A DNA stretch of 39,336 bases from Acidaminococcus sp050873445 (GCF_050873445.1 NZ_JBNMIU010000016.1:1-39336); one strand, 5' to 3'. Shown: positions 15,592-23,988, counted from the stretch's first letter. The notes: generated by a model from the sequence alone, not told the origin. Translations and numbers: made by a program.

Positions 15592-18014
15592 AATTTATAG
15601 AAGCTTTGCATAATCGGCGTCTGTTCTTTGACGGTGCCATGGGCACCATGCTCCAGGAAGCCGGCCTGAAACCCGGCGAACTGCCGGAAACCTGGAACCT
15701 GCTCCATCCGGAGAAAGTTCGGGCCATCCATCGGGCCTATGTGGACGCCGGGGTGGACATCTTGAAAACCAATACCTTCGGCGCCAACGGCCTGAAATTC
15801 GGTGCCGCCCATGACCAGCCGGAAGTGGCGGATCTGGTGAAAGCCGGGGTGGAAAATGCCCGGGCCGCTTTTGCGGAAGCCGGCAAAGAGGGCTTTGTGG
15901 CCCTGGATCTGGGGCCTACGGGAAAACTGCTCCAGCCTTTTGGGGACCTGCCTTTTGAAGAGGCTGTGTCCCTGTATGCGGAGCAGGTGAAAGCCGGGAC
16001 AGCTGCCGGGGCGGACCTGATCCTGATTGAGACCATGAGTGACAGCTACGAGGCCAAGTCTGCCATCCTGGCGGCCAAGGAGAATTCGGAACTGCCCATT
16101 GTGTGCACTTTCACCTTTGACGAAGATGGGAAGCTGCTGAACGGGGCTGATGTGACCTCGGCTCTGGTCATGGCGGAATCCCTGGGAGTATCCGCTGTGG
16201 GGTTCAACTGCGGCCAGGGTCCTGATACCCTGGTAAAATTGGTGCCCCAGGCTCTCCGGGCTGTGGACATCCCTTTGGTGGCCAATCCCAATGCCGGTCT
16301 GCCGGTGCAGAAGAACGGCCATACAGTGTTCCATATCGATGCGGAGGGGTATGCACCCCTGATGGTACCCTTTGCGGAAGCGGGGGTCAGCGTGCTGGGA
16401 GGCTGCTGCGGCACGACTCCGGCTCACATCGCCACCCTGATCAAGGCCTGCAAGGATCTGCCCATGCCCGCACCCCGCACCGGAGCGCCCTGCGCCATCT
16501 GCGGCTATGGTACGGCGGTGGATTTTGAGGGTATGCCTGTAATCATCGGGGAACGGATCAACCCTACGGGGAAGAAACGGCTGAAAGAAGCTCTGAAAGC
16601 CCAGAACATGGACTATGTGTGCCAGCTGGCTCTGGAACAGCTGGATAAGGGTGCTCACGTGCTGGACGTGAACGTAGGGGTGCCCGGGGTGGATGAACCG
16701 GCCCTGATCGAAAGGGTGATCCTGACCCTGCAGTCCATTACCTCCGTTCCTCTGCAGATCGATACTTCCAATATTGAAGCCATGGAACGGGCCCTGCGGA
16801 TCTACAACGGCCGGCCGCTTCTGAACTCGGTGAATGGCAAGGCAGAGAATATGGCTGAAGTACTGCCCCTGGCCAAAAAATACGGGGCGGTCCTGGTGGG
16901 TCTGTGCCTGGATGAGGGCGGCATTGCCGATACGGCGGAAGGACGGCTGCAGGTGGCTGACAGAGTCATTGCGGAAGCAGGTAAATATGGCATTCCGGCC
17001 AAGGATATGGTCATGGATCCCTTGGCCATGACCATCAGTACTGGCGGACAGAATGCCGTGGTCGACCTGGAGGTCATCCGGCGGCTGAAAGCCCGTCATA
17101 TCAAGACGGTCATGGGGGTGTCCAACATTTCCTTCGGGCTGCCCAGCCGGGATGCGGTGAACAGCGCTTTCTTCGCTCTGGCCATGGAAGCCGGTCTGTC
17201 CGCCGGCATCATCAACCCCAACAGTGCAGCCATGATGCAGGCCTACATCGCCTACGGGGCTCTCAGCGGCAAGGATGAAGGCTGTAAGAAGTACGTGGAA
17301 TATTTTGCCAATGCGCCCCAGCTGGTGGCGGTGGCCCAGACTCCGGCGGCCGGCGGCTCCGGTTCCGGAGAACCGGTCAAAGCCGGAAAAGGCTCCTCCA
17401 TCGAGCAGGCCATTATCAAGGGACTGACCACCAAGGTGGAGCAGGGAGTGCGTCAGGCTCTGGCAGACGGGAAACTGGCTCTGGACATCATCAATGAGGA
17501 CATGATTCCCGGCTTGAATGTAGTGGGGGAGCTGTTCGAGAAGAAGAAGCTGTTCCTGCCCCAGCTGCTGGTCAGCGCCGATGCGGCAAAAGCCGGGTTC
17601 GAAATCCTCAAGCAGTCCATTGCCACCGGGTCCGGCACGGAAAAGGGTGAACCCATCGTCATCTGCACGGTGAAAGGGGACATCCACGACATCGGCAAGA
17701 ATATCGTGAAGGTTCTGTTGGAGAACTACGGGTACCAGGTCATCGATTTGGGCAAGGATGTGCCACCGGAGACAGTGCTGGAAGCTGCGAAGGAACATGA
17801 TGTCAAACTGGTGGGGCTTAGTGCACTGATGACCACCACTGTGGGGGCCATGGAGGATACCATCCAGCTGTTGCACAAAGAACTGCCCCAGTGCAAGATC
17901 ATGGTGGGCGGTGCCGTCATGACCGCTGATTACGCCCGTACCATCGGAGCCGATTTTTACGGTGCCAACGCAGTGGCCAGCGTAAACTATGCCAACGAAT
18001 TGTTCCACAAATAA
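15588..18014 (+). CDS. metH: Cobalamin-dependent methionine synthase lacking the C-terminal activation domain
   Basis: Transfers a methyl group from methyl-THF through cobalamin to homocysteine. The 808-residue product has four regions. The homocysteine-binding barrel (about 1-300) has zinc ligands C208 in NCGQG and C273-C274 in GGCCGTTP. The pterin-binding barrel (about 325-580) begins IIGERINPTGKKRL. A B12 cap follows (about 600-680). The B12-binding domain has the cobalt-ligand motif DIHDIGKN, H700. E. coli MetH is about 1227 residues; here the reactivation domain is missing from the chain and is encoded just upstream. A GSGSGEP-rich linker marks the barrel-cap junction. The start ATG 15588 overlaps the previous stop and has AGGAGG upstream. 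Confidence 0.95.
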   Translation: MKFIEALHNRRLFFDGAMGTMLQEAGLKPGELPETWNLLHPEKVRAIHRAYVDAGVDILKTNTFGANGLKFGAAHDQPEVADLVKAGVENARAAFAEAGKEGFVALDLGPTGKLLQPFGDLPFEEAVSLYAEQVKAGTAAGADLILIETMSDSYEAKSAILAAKENSELPIVCTFTFDEDGKLLNGADVTSALVMAESLGVSAVGFNCGQGPDTLVKLVPQALRAVDIPLVANPNAGLPVQKNGHTVFHIDAEGYAPLMVPFAEAGVSVLGGCCGTTPAHIATLIKACKDLPMPAPRTGAPCAICGYGTAVDFEGMPVIIGERINPTGKKRLKEALKAQNMDYVCQLALEQLDKGAHVLDVNVGVPGVDEPALIERVILTLQSITSVPLQIDTSNIEAMERALRIYNGRPLLNSVNGKAENMAEVLPLAKKYGAVLVGLCLDEGGIADTAEGRLQVADRVIAEAGKYGIPAKDMVMDPLAMTISTGGQNAVVDLEVIRRLKARHIKTVMGVSNISFGLPSRDAVNSAFFALAMEAGLSAGIINPNSAAMMQAYIAYGALSGKDEGCKKYVEYFANAPQLVAVAQTPAAGGSGSGEPVKAGKGSSIEQAIIKGLTTKVEQGVRQALADGKLALDIINEDMIPGLNVVGELFEKKKLFLPQLLVSADAAKAGFEILKQSIATGSGTEKGEPIVICTVKGDIHDIGKNIVKVLLENYGYQVIDLGKDVPPETVLEAAKEHDVKLVGLSALMTTTVGAMEDTIQLLHKELPQCKIMVGGAVMTADYARTIGADFYGANAVASVNYANELFHK

Positions 18015-18057
18015 ACTGAACACATACAGAGCTGGGGGCGGGGTATTCTTTTGCTGT

Positions 18058-18085
18058 TGATGATTTATCCCTATCTGCTATATTC
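18058..18085 (+). promoter_or_regulatory. Promoter for hydE
   Basis: TTGATG (18058-18063), 16 bp, then TATATT (18080-18085), 23 bp before the ATG of hydE. It fits a sigma-70-type promoter and separates hydE from metH. Confidence 0.5.
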
Positions 18086-18108
18086 TGCTTTAGAAAGAAA
18101 GGAGTATC

Positions 18109-19230
18109 ATGACCGATGCTTTGACGACCCTGCTGGCCAAGGGCCAGGCAATGACCCGTGACGACCTGCGGACCCTGCTGGGACTGACCGATCCCCAGGA
18201 ACGGAAACGGCTGTACGATGCCGCCTATGAGGTGAAGACCCGCACTGTGGGCCGGGTGGACTACTACCGGGGCCTGCTGGAATTCTCCAACCGGTGTATC
18301 AAGAACTGCAAGTACTGTGGAATCCGCCGGGACAACAAGAAAGTGGAACGGTTCGATACGGAGCGGAAGGGTCTGCTGGCCATGGCAAAATGGGCCTATG
18401 ACAACCGATACGGTTCTCTGACTCTCCAATCCGGGGAAAGACAGGATGAGGAGTTCATTGCCTATGTGGAAGAGTTGCTCCGGGATATCAAGGAGCTGAG
18501 CCACGGCGAGCTGGGTATCACCCTGTGCGTGGGAGAACAGAATGAGGAGACGTACCGGCGCTGGTTCAGGGCAGGGGCTCATCGCTATTTGCTGCGCATC
18601 GAGACCAGCAACCCGGCGCTTTACGCTACCCTGCATCCCCAGGATGGCTGCCACGAATGGTCTGTGCGGAAAGCCTGTCTGGAGACTCTGCACCGCATTG
18701 GCTACCAGGTGGGGACTGGCGTGATGATCGGGCTGCCGGGCCAGACCCTGGACGACCTGGTCGGGGATATCCTGTTCTACCGGGATATGGACATCGACAT
18801 GATCGGCATGGGACCCTATGTGGTCCACCACAATACTCCCATTGGGAAGAAAGTGGTGGCAGAAGGTGGCAATACGGAAGCTGCCCGGCAGGAGCGGTTC
18901 ATTATGGGACTGAACATGATTGCCGTGACGCGGCTGTTCCTGCCTGACCGGAACATTGCGGCCACTACAGCCCTGCAGGCCCTGCACCCCCTGGGACGGG
19001 AGCTGGGGCTGAAGGCCGGGGCCAACATCCTGATGCCCATTGTGACTCTGCCCAGGTTCCGGTCGGATTACCTGTTGTACGACAACAAACCATGCGTGGA
19101 AGACAGCCCTGACCAGTGCCGCAACTGTCTGGCCGGCCGTGTGGCCAGCGTAGGGGACAGAGTGGGTTTTGGGGAATGGGGTGATTCTCCGCACTATTTC
19201 AGGGAGCATCCGGAAAAGAAAAGAAGATAA
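18109..19230 (+). CDS. hydE: [FeFe]-hydrogenase maturation radical SAM protein HydE
   Basis: HydE acts in building the H-cluster dithiolate ligand of [FeFe]-hydrogenase. The 373-residue product is a BioB-like radical SAM barrel. Its 4Fe-4S ligands are C63, C67 and C70 in LEFSNRCIKNCKYCGIRRDN, the HydE form of the motif. VGEQNEETY, RIETSNPALY, GVMIGLPGQT and MGPYVVHHNTPI also fit HydE. Near the C-terminus C329, C337 and C340 match the spacing of the accessory [2Fe-2S] site known in Thermotoga HydE. AAAGGAG at 18099-18105 precedes the ATG. No hydF, hydG or hydrogenase gene is in the window, so the partners are elsewhere. A related BioB/PylB-like role is the main alternative. Confidence 0.88.
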   Translation: MTDALTTLLAKGQAMTRDDLRTLLGLTDPQERKRLYDAAYEVKTRTVGRVDYYRGLLEFSNRCIKNCKYCGIRRDNKKVERFDTERKGLLAMAKWAYDNRYGSLTLQSGERQDEEFIAYVEELLRDIKELSHGELGITLCVGEQNEETYRRWFRAGAHRYLLRIETSNPALYATLHPQDGCHEWSVRKACLETLHRIGYQVGTGVMIGLPGQTLDDLVGDILFYRDMDIDMIGMGPYVVHHNTPIGKKVVAEGGNTEAARQERFIMGLNMIAVTRLFLPDRNIAATTALQALHPLGRELGLKAGANILMPIVTLPRFRSDYLLYDNKPCVEDSPDQCRNCLAGRVASVGDRVGFGEWGDSPHYFREHPEKKRR

Positions 19231-19285
19231 CCACATATGGGATGGCAAGTCCTTCTCTGATTTTCCGGTCCCCAGCTCCTGGTAC

Positions 19286-19333
19286 AAAAATAGAGGCTGC
19301 TATAGCCCAAAACTATAGCAGCCTCTATTTTTT
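19286..19333 (+). terminator. Intrinsic terminator between hydE and the MetE-like gene
   Basis: TAGAGGCTGCTATAG (19291-19305) pairs perfectly with CTATAGCAGCCTCTA (19313-19327) across CCCAAAA. The stem is extended by A5 before and T5 after, giving a bidirectional look. It lies 55 bp after the hydE stop. Confidence 0.85.
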
Positions 19334-19415
19334 ATATATTATACAATTCCTATGAAATCCCCTACAATAAGAGCCATCGACAATAACCTGGACAAACTGA
19401 GTGGAGGAGATAGAA

Positions 19416-20537
19416 ATGACTTTACGTGCACCGTTCCGTTTTGATATCGTTGGAAGTTTCCTGCGGCCCGCCCGACTGAAACAGGCCCGGGCACAATTTG
19501 CCAGAGGCGAGATCGCTGCCCTGGATCTGAAACAGGTGGAAGACGAAGAAATCGCCAAACTCATCGAAAAGCAGAAGAATGCCGGCCTGCATACCCTCAC
19601 TGACGGGGAATTCCGCCGCAGCTACTGGCACCTGGACTTCTTCTGGGGGCTGAAGGGCATCACCCACATTGAACTGGAACATGGCTACTTCTTCCACGGG
19701 GAAGAGACCACCAGGGGTTCAGCCATCGTCACCGGCAGGATCAGCGGCGAGGACCATCCTTTCGTGGAACATTTCAAATATGTGAAACAGTTCGAAGATG
19801 AAAACACCCTGGCCCGCCAGACCATGCCTGCACCGGCCCAGCTGCTGGCCGAACTGTACCGGGGCGACAACGGGAAAATCACCGATGCGGTGTATCCGGA
19901 CCATGAACAGCTGCTCCAGGACATCGCCGCCGCCTACCGCCAGGTCATCAGGGATCTGTATGAGGCGGGCTGCCGGAACGTGCAGTTCGATGACTGCACC
20001 TGGGGCATGTTCTGCGATACGGAATACTGGAACAAACGCCAGGACGGGGCCACGTCCCTGAAAACCATCGCTGAGGAATATCTACGGCTGAACAATCTGG
20101 CCCTGGAAGGTCATCCCAGTGACCTGGTAATCAATACCCATGTGTGCCGGGGCAATTATCATTCCACCTGGGCTACCAAAGGAGGATACGCTCCCATTGC
20201 ACCCCTGCTGTTCGGCCGGGAACAGGTAGACGGGTTCTACCTGGAATTCGATGACGGACGCAGTGGTAATTTTGAACCCCTGAAGGAAGTGGCCCCGGGC
20301 AAAAAGGTGGTACTGGGGCTGGTGACCACGAAACGGGCCGCTCTGGAAGACAGGGATGCTCTCATTGACCGGATCCACGAGGCTGCGCAGTATGTACCTT
20401 TGGAAAACTTATGCGTTAGCCCTCAATGCGGGTTCGCTTCCTGTGAAATCGGCAACAGGCTGACCGAGGAAGAACAGTGGGCCAAGCTGGAACTGGTAAA
20501 GGAAGTGGCTGAAGAAGTGTGGGGGACGACGCTGTAA
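19416..20537 (+). CDS. MetE-like zinc methyltransferase, C-terminal-domain-only type (YxjG/YxjH-like)
   Basis: A cobalamin-independent methionine synthase homologue consisting of a single barrel of 373 residues, half the size of classic MetE (about 755). Zinc ligands line up with those of MetE: H242 and C244 in NTHVCRGNY, E277 in FYLEFDD and C338 in SPQCGFAS. Other family blocks are FRFDIVGSFLRPARL, LTDGEFRR, QFDDCTWG and GLVTTKRA. The protein presumably methylates homocysteine or a thiol analogue; the donor is unknown because the N-terminal folate-binding half is absent. GGAGGAG at 19402-19408 supports ATG 19416. It is flanked by terminators on both sides, so it forms its own unit. No riboswitch was recognised upstream. 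Confidence 0.85.
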   Translation: MTLRAPFRFDIVGSFLRPARLKQARAQFARGEIAALDLKQVEDEEIAKLIEKQKNAGLHTLTDGEFRRSYWHLDFFWGLKGITHIELEHGYFFHGEETTRGSAIVTGRISGEDHPFVEHFKYVKQFEDENTLARQTMPAPAQLLAELYRGDNGKITDAVYPDHEQLLQDIAAAYRQVIRDLYEAGCRNVQFDDCTWGMFCDTEYWNKRQDGATSLKTIAEEYLRLNNLALEGHPSDLVINTHVCRGNYHSTWATKGGYAPIAPLLFGREQVDGFYLEFDDGRSGNFEPLKEVAPGKKVVLGLVTTKRAALEDRDALIDRIHEAAQYVPLENLCVSPQCGFASCEIGNRLTEEEQWAKLELVKEVAEEVWGTTL

Positions 20538-20569
20538 AAGAAAGTATCAGCGGCTGCTGCAGGGTATAA

Positions 20570-20618
20570 AAAATGGAGGGTGTGAAAAAGTGGCTTTTCA
20601 CACCCTCCATTTTATTTT
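20570..20618. terminator. Bidirectional terminator between convergent genes
   Basis: AAAATGGAGGGTGTGAAAA (20570-20588) pairs perfectly over 19 bp with its complement at 20595-20613, loop of six. A T-run follows on the plus strand, and the A-run at the left gives Ts on the minus strand. It serves both the MetE-like gene (+) and the FAD oxidase gene (-). The stem shares GGGTGTGAA with the terminator at 285-330. Confidence 0.88.
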
Positions 20619-20619
20619 T

Positions 20620-22035
20620 TTAGAAGCAAACCTTGTTGGGGTTCAAGATCAGATTCGGGTCGAAGACTTCTTTGATGCCCTGCATCAAGGTCATGGAAGT
20701 GTTGCCCAGGTTTTCAGCCAGGTACTGTACCTTGCCGAAGCCGATGCCGTGTTCGCCGGAAATCTGGCCGCCCAGTTCGGTGCATTTGGCGTACAGCTTG
20801 TGCATGAACTGGTCCACGGCCTGTTTGAAGACCGGCAGTTCCATGTCGTTGGCACAGGTATAGATGTGCAGGTTGCCATCGCCGGCGTGGCCGAACATCT
20901 TCACTTCGAAGGGGAAGTCCCCCTGGATTTCTTTGATGTACAGCACGAAATCAGGAATGGAGGAAACGGGAACAACTACGTCACATTCATCCAGCAGCTT
21001 GTACTGTTCTTCGATGCCTTCCAGGAAGGAGGAGCGGGCTGCCCAGGTCTTTTCCAGGAACATGGGGGTATCGGCTACCAGTACGTCCAGGGCTCCGGCT
21101 TCCAGCAGCATTTCGGCGGCTTCTTCCACCTGCTTGTCCAGCTGTTCCCGGTCGTTGGAATCCAGGGTCACCAGCAGATAGGCACCTACGTCCTGACCAT
21201 CCACTTGTTTGGGGAATACACTCTTGCCCATGTACTGTTCAGAGGATTCCAGGATTTCTTTTTCGAAGAATTCCAGGGTCTGGGGATTCAGGCCGGAATG
21301 TTTGATAGAGGGTACAGCACCGATGCCATCAGCCAGTTCGGCGAAAGGTACAATCAGGGTCACATGGCATTTGGGCGGTGCGATCAGTTTCAGGGTCAGC
21401 TCGGTGATGATGCCCAGAGTGCCTTCGGAACCGATGATCAGGTGCAGCAGGCTGTAGCCGGAGGAACTCTTGGAGACAGGAGCACCCACGTGGATCACTT
21501 CGCCGGTGGGCAGCACCACCGTCATGGCCTGCACGTAATCCCGGGTGGTACCGTATTTTACAGCCCGCATGCCGCCGGCATTGGTGGATACGTTGCCGCC
21601 CAGGGTGGCGAATTTTTCACCGGGATCGGGCGGGTAGAACATGCCATGGTCCAGGGCGTCTCTGGACAGGGTGTCCAGCAACACGCCGGGCTGTACCCGC
21701 ACGTTCATGTTTTTTTCGTCGTAGCCCAGGATCTGGTTCATCTTCATGGTGCACAGTACCAGGCCCCGCTGTACGGGGGTAGCGCCTCCGGCCAGGCCGG
21801 TGCCGGCGCCCCGGACGGTGACCGGGATGTGGTGGGCGTTGCACACCTTCATGATGGCGGATACTTCTTCAGTACTCGTTACGTCGATGGACGCCTCCGG
21901 CATGCCGATGCCGTAGATGGGCATTTCGTCATGGGTATAATCCATATTGATATCTTCGCCTGTCAGCACCCGGCTGCCGGCGATGGCACGGAGTTCCTCC
22001 AGAACCTCCGGAGTAATTGGTTGATAGTCTACCAT
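20620..22035 (-). CDS. FAD-linked 2-hydroxyacid oxidase/dehydrogenase (GlcD family)
   Basis: A 471-residue flavoprotein of the VAO family that oxidises a 2-hydroxyacid such as glycolate, D-lactate or D-2-hydroxyglutarate. The FAD-binding (FAD_binding_4) region holds PVTVRGAGTGLAGGATP and the block ATLGGNVSTNAGGMRAVKYGTTRDYV. The C-terminal oxidase domain holds MFGHAGDGNLHIY and GQISGEHGIGFGKVQYL. Substrate cannot be read from sequence. In anaerobes such proteins often work with an EtfAB pair, but none is adjacent. D-2-hydroxyglutarate would fit an amino-acid fermenter, which is speculation. The start at 22035 is preceded (minus strand) by a weak GAAAG site. It shares the bidirectional terminator with its convergent neighbour. 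Confidence 0.87.
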   Translation of the reverse strand: MVDYQPITPEVLEELRAIAGSRVLTGEDINMDYTHDEMPIYGIGMPEASIDVTSTEEVSAIMKVCNAHHIPVTVRGAGTGLAGGATPVQRGLVLCTMKMNQILGYDEKNMNVRVQPGVLLDTLSRDALDHGMFYPPDPGEKFATLGGNVSTNAGGMRAVKYGTTRDYVQAMTVVLPTGEVIHVGAPVSKSSSGYSLLHLIIGSEGTLGIITELTLKLIAPPKCHVTLIVPFAELADGIGAVPSIKHSGLNPQTLEFFEKEILESSEQYMGKSVFPKQVDGQDVGAYLLVTLDSNDREQLDKQVEEAAEMLLEAGALDVLVADTPMFLEKTWAARSSFLEGIEEQYKLLDECDVVVPVSSIPDFVLYIKEIQGDFPFEVKMFGHAGDGNLHIYTCANDMELPVFKQAVDQFMHKLYAKCTELGGQISGEHGIGFGKVQYLAENLGNTSMTLMQGIKEVFDPNLILNPNKVCF

Positions 22036-22149
22036 AATTCTTTCATTCCCCTTTCGTTGTATAAAACAAACGTAGGTTAAGTATAACCAATTTCTTCTGG
22101 ATAGTAAAGAATTCTCTCAAAATTAGAAAAACAGAGAAAACGGAAAGCG

Positions 22150-22178
22150 GCGACACAAAACAAAAAGTATAGTATAAT
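22150..22178 (+). promoter_or_regulatory. Promoter for the secreted FG-GAP-type protein
   Basis: A consensus TATAAT (22173-22178) lies 17 bp after GCGACA (22150-22155), a partial -35. It is 43 bp before the ATG. Confidence 0.45.
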
Positions 22179-22221
22179 AAGAGAAATCAGTGATTTTCGG
22201 AAAGGATCAAGGTGGGCAACC

Positions 22222-23811
22222 ATGGAACAATATACACGCAAACAGGTGCTTCTCAGCCTGGCCCTGGCAGGGGTATTGGCCCTGCCGTCGCTGGCAGCGG
22301 CCGAGGCAGGGACGGTCAGGGATCTGCGCCAGTTCCCCCAGCTGCAGGCGGAAAAAGCTGCTGCGGGCAAATCGGAGGCTCCGGCAGCCCAAAAGGACGA
22401 TAGGGTAAAGAATGGTACCAGAGGCCAGGCCGGCGCCCAGGCAGGCAAGGTACCGGAAGTCCCTGACGACCGGGGCGAAGGGGCTACGAAGCTGAACAAG
22501 GGGGATTCTCTGAGGAAAAAAAGCCCCATGAATTTCGTGGTCCAGCATGGGCAGCTGATCAGCGAAGCCATCGGCGATATCGACGGGGACGGTGTGGACG
22601 AAGTGGTGGATCTCATGGGCAACTCGGTGGTGGATGGCTCCAGCTTCATGGGGGACATGTACCTGGTGGCCAAAGAAGCGAATGCCGCCAACCCAAGCAA
22701 AGTGAAATACTACTACCGTCCCAGGGACCTGGGGGGCTATAATGCCTACCTGACACTGGCCGATGTGACGGGAAACGGCTGGCCCAACATCATCATTGCA
22801 GCTCCCAGCGGCGGCAGCAGTGGTGTAGTGTCTTACAGGATCCTGGACGTCCTGGACGGCGAGATGGAAGAAATCTTCGGACCGGAGGAGAATAAGGGCG
22901 TGTCCATGGTGGGTACCTATCTGCCCGATTACCAGGTAAAACTGTCCTTCCCCAACCTGATCCAGGACATCATCCTGGATGTGAGCAATGAAAAGGAAGC
23001 CTACCGGAACTTGAACGTGTACAATGCCGACGGCAGCCTGAAGGAATCGGGACTGCGGCCAATCATCCAGAACCTGAGCCAGCTCAGTGCCCTGGACGTG
23101 AATGGGGATGGAATCGATGAGGTGGTGACTCTGCAGAAGGTGCTGGGGGTGACCAACTCCGATCCCCTGGGTGTGGTGCGCACGGTGTGGGAGTACCGGG
23201 CCGGCGGCTGGCAGCCCCGGACAGTGGGGTTCCAGGCCCAGCTGTACAGCCGTCCCACTTATGTGAATACCGATAAGATCACCGGCCAGAGCGGTTATGA
23301 AATCGTTTCTCTGAAGGTGGCTGATGAGGACGGAGCCGTGGTATATCCCCATTTTCAGAAGCTGGACGGGAAACTGGCCTGGAAGATGAACCATGTAATT
23401 GAGGCCTTCGTGCGGGACCATCTGAAGAACCTGGGCGTCGGCAGCCGGCTGAACCTGGATTATGATGTGAAATACAGTGGTCGGAACTATGCCAGCTTGA
23501 TGCTGCTGGGCCTGCTGACGGAACGGGAACGGAGCCAGGCCATCACCCAGTGTTTTAACTTCAACGTGAAGACCGGGGAGGAAGTACCCCTGGACGCCCT
23601 GGTGAAGCCGTGGGGCAGATTTTGGAAAATGGTGGCCAAAGAGACAGCGAACGCCGGCCAGACCATTACCCCGAAGGATGTGACGGGTTATTACTTCGAT
23701 GGAGAGGTCCTGGGCCTGCTCTATGGGGAGCAGAAGGAGTTCGATCTGGAGGCGGAAAAAGTCCTTCCTTATATGAAGAAAAACCGTCCCGGGGAGGTTT
23801 TTTTTGACTAG
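22222..23811 (+). CDS. Secreted protein with FG-GAP/VCBS-like repeats, unknown function
   Basis: The 529-residue product has a Sec signal peptide (LLSLALAGVLALPSLAAAEA, cleavage near residue 27), then a low-complexity Lys/Ala/Gly/Asp linker (about 35-95). The rest has several loops of the calcium-binding FG-GAP kind: DIDGDGVDEVV at D119, ADVTGNGWPNII at D181 and LDVNGDGIDEVV at D292. These suggest a beta-propeller in the periplasm or on the surface. The last 150 residues show no motif I know. CAAGGTGG (22209-22216) precedes the ATG. A hairpin with a T-run covers the 3' end of the coding region. It has no functional neighbour: a divergent oxidase on one side, an RND pump on the other. No function is claimed. 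Confidence 0.8.
   Translation: MEQYTRKQVLLSLALAGVLALPSLAAAEAGTVRDLRQFPQLQAEKAAAGKSEAPAAQKDDRVKNGTRGQAGAQAGKVPEVPDDRGEGATKLNKGDSLRKKSPMNFVVQHGQLISEAIGDIDGDGVDEVVDLMGNSVVDGSSFMGDMYLVAKEANAANPSKVKYYYRPRDLGGYNAYLTLADVTGNGWPNIIIAAPSGGSSGVVSYRILDVLDGEMEEIFGPEENKGVSMVGTYLPDYQVKLSFPNLIQDIILDVSNEKEAYRNLNVYNADGSLKESGLRPIIQNLSQLSALDVNGDGIDEVVTLQKVLGVTNSDPLGVVRTVWEYRAGGWQPRTVGFQAQLYSRPTYVNTDKITGQSGYEIVSLKVADEDGAVVYPHFQKLDGKLAWKMNHVIEAFVRDHLKNLGVGSRLNLDYDVKYSGRNYASLMLLGLLTERERSQAITQCFNFNVKTGEEVPLDALVKPWGRFWKMVAKETANAGQTITPKDVTGYYFDGEVLGLLYGEQKEFDLEAEKVLPYMKKNRPGEVFFD
23780..23805 (+). terminator. Terminator inside the 3' end of the FG-GAP gene
   Basis: AAAACC (23780-23785) pairs with GGTTTT (23796-23801), extended inward by T-G and C-G pairs, and an eight-T run covers 23798-23805. 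The stop codon TAG (23809-23811) lies just after the T-run, so the terminator is encoded within the last codons. Confidence 0.6.
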
Positions 23812-23886
23812 CCAGTCAAATGATGAAAACGAAAGTAAAAATACGAAAACAAGCGATAAGAAAACAAAAACTGCAAATTAAAACGT

Positions 23887-23915
23887 TTGAAACTGAAAAA
23901 ACCATACGCTATAAT
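23887..23915 (+). promoter_or_regulatory. Promoter of the RND pump operon
   Basis: TTGAAA (23887-23892), exact 17-bp spacer, TATAAT (23910-23915): a near-consensus sigma-70 promoter. A-tracts at about 10-bp spacing lie upstream (23826-23870) and could act as an UP element or curved DNA. Confidence 0.75.
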
Positions 23916-23921
23916 ATACAA

Positions 23922-23935
23922 GGTTATTTGTAACC
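23922..23935 (+). promoter_or_regulatory. Palindrome at the RND promoter start region (possible operator)
   Basis: GGTTATTTGTAACC is an inverted repeat with 5-bp arms GGTTA/TAACC and a 4-bp spacer, located 6 bp after the -10, over the expected transcription start. This is a common position for TetR- or MarR-type repressor sites of RND pumps. No regulator gene is adjacent, so this is inference. Confidence 0.4.
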
Positions 23936-23988
23936 ATTTCATGATTGCAGTACATGCCCGGGAGGGCAGGATTTTAGGAGGATTGTCC

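Noticed and set aside
15576..18023. An 815-codon open frame on the minus strand
   Set aside because: Antisense of metH almost end to end. Codon bias of the plus-strand gene avoids stops in that frame. No motifs.
19231..19415. Possible riboswitch (B12, SAM or T-box) before the MetE-like gene
   Set aside because: Apart from the terminator hairpin I see no B12-box, SAM-box or T-box sequence, and the leader is short after the terminator.
20590..22080. A 496-codon open frame on the plus strand
   Set aside because: Antisense of the FAD oxidase gene, starting inside the bidirectional terminator. No motifs and no ribosome site.
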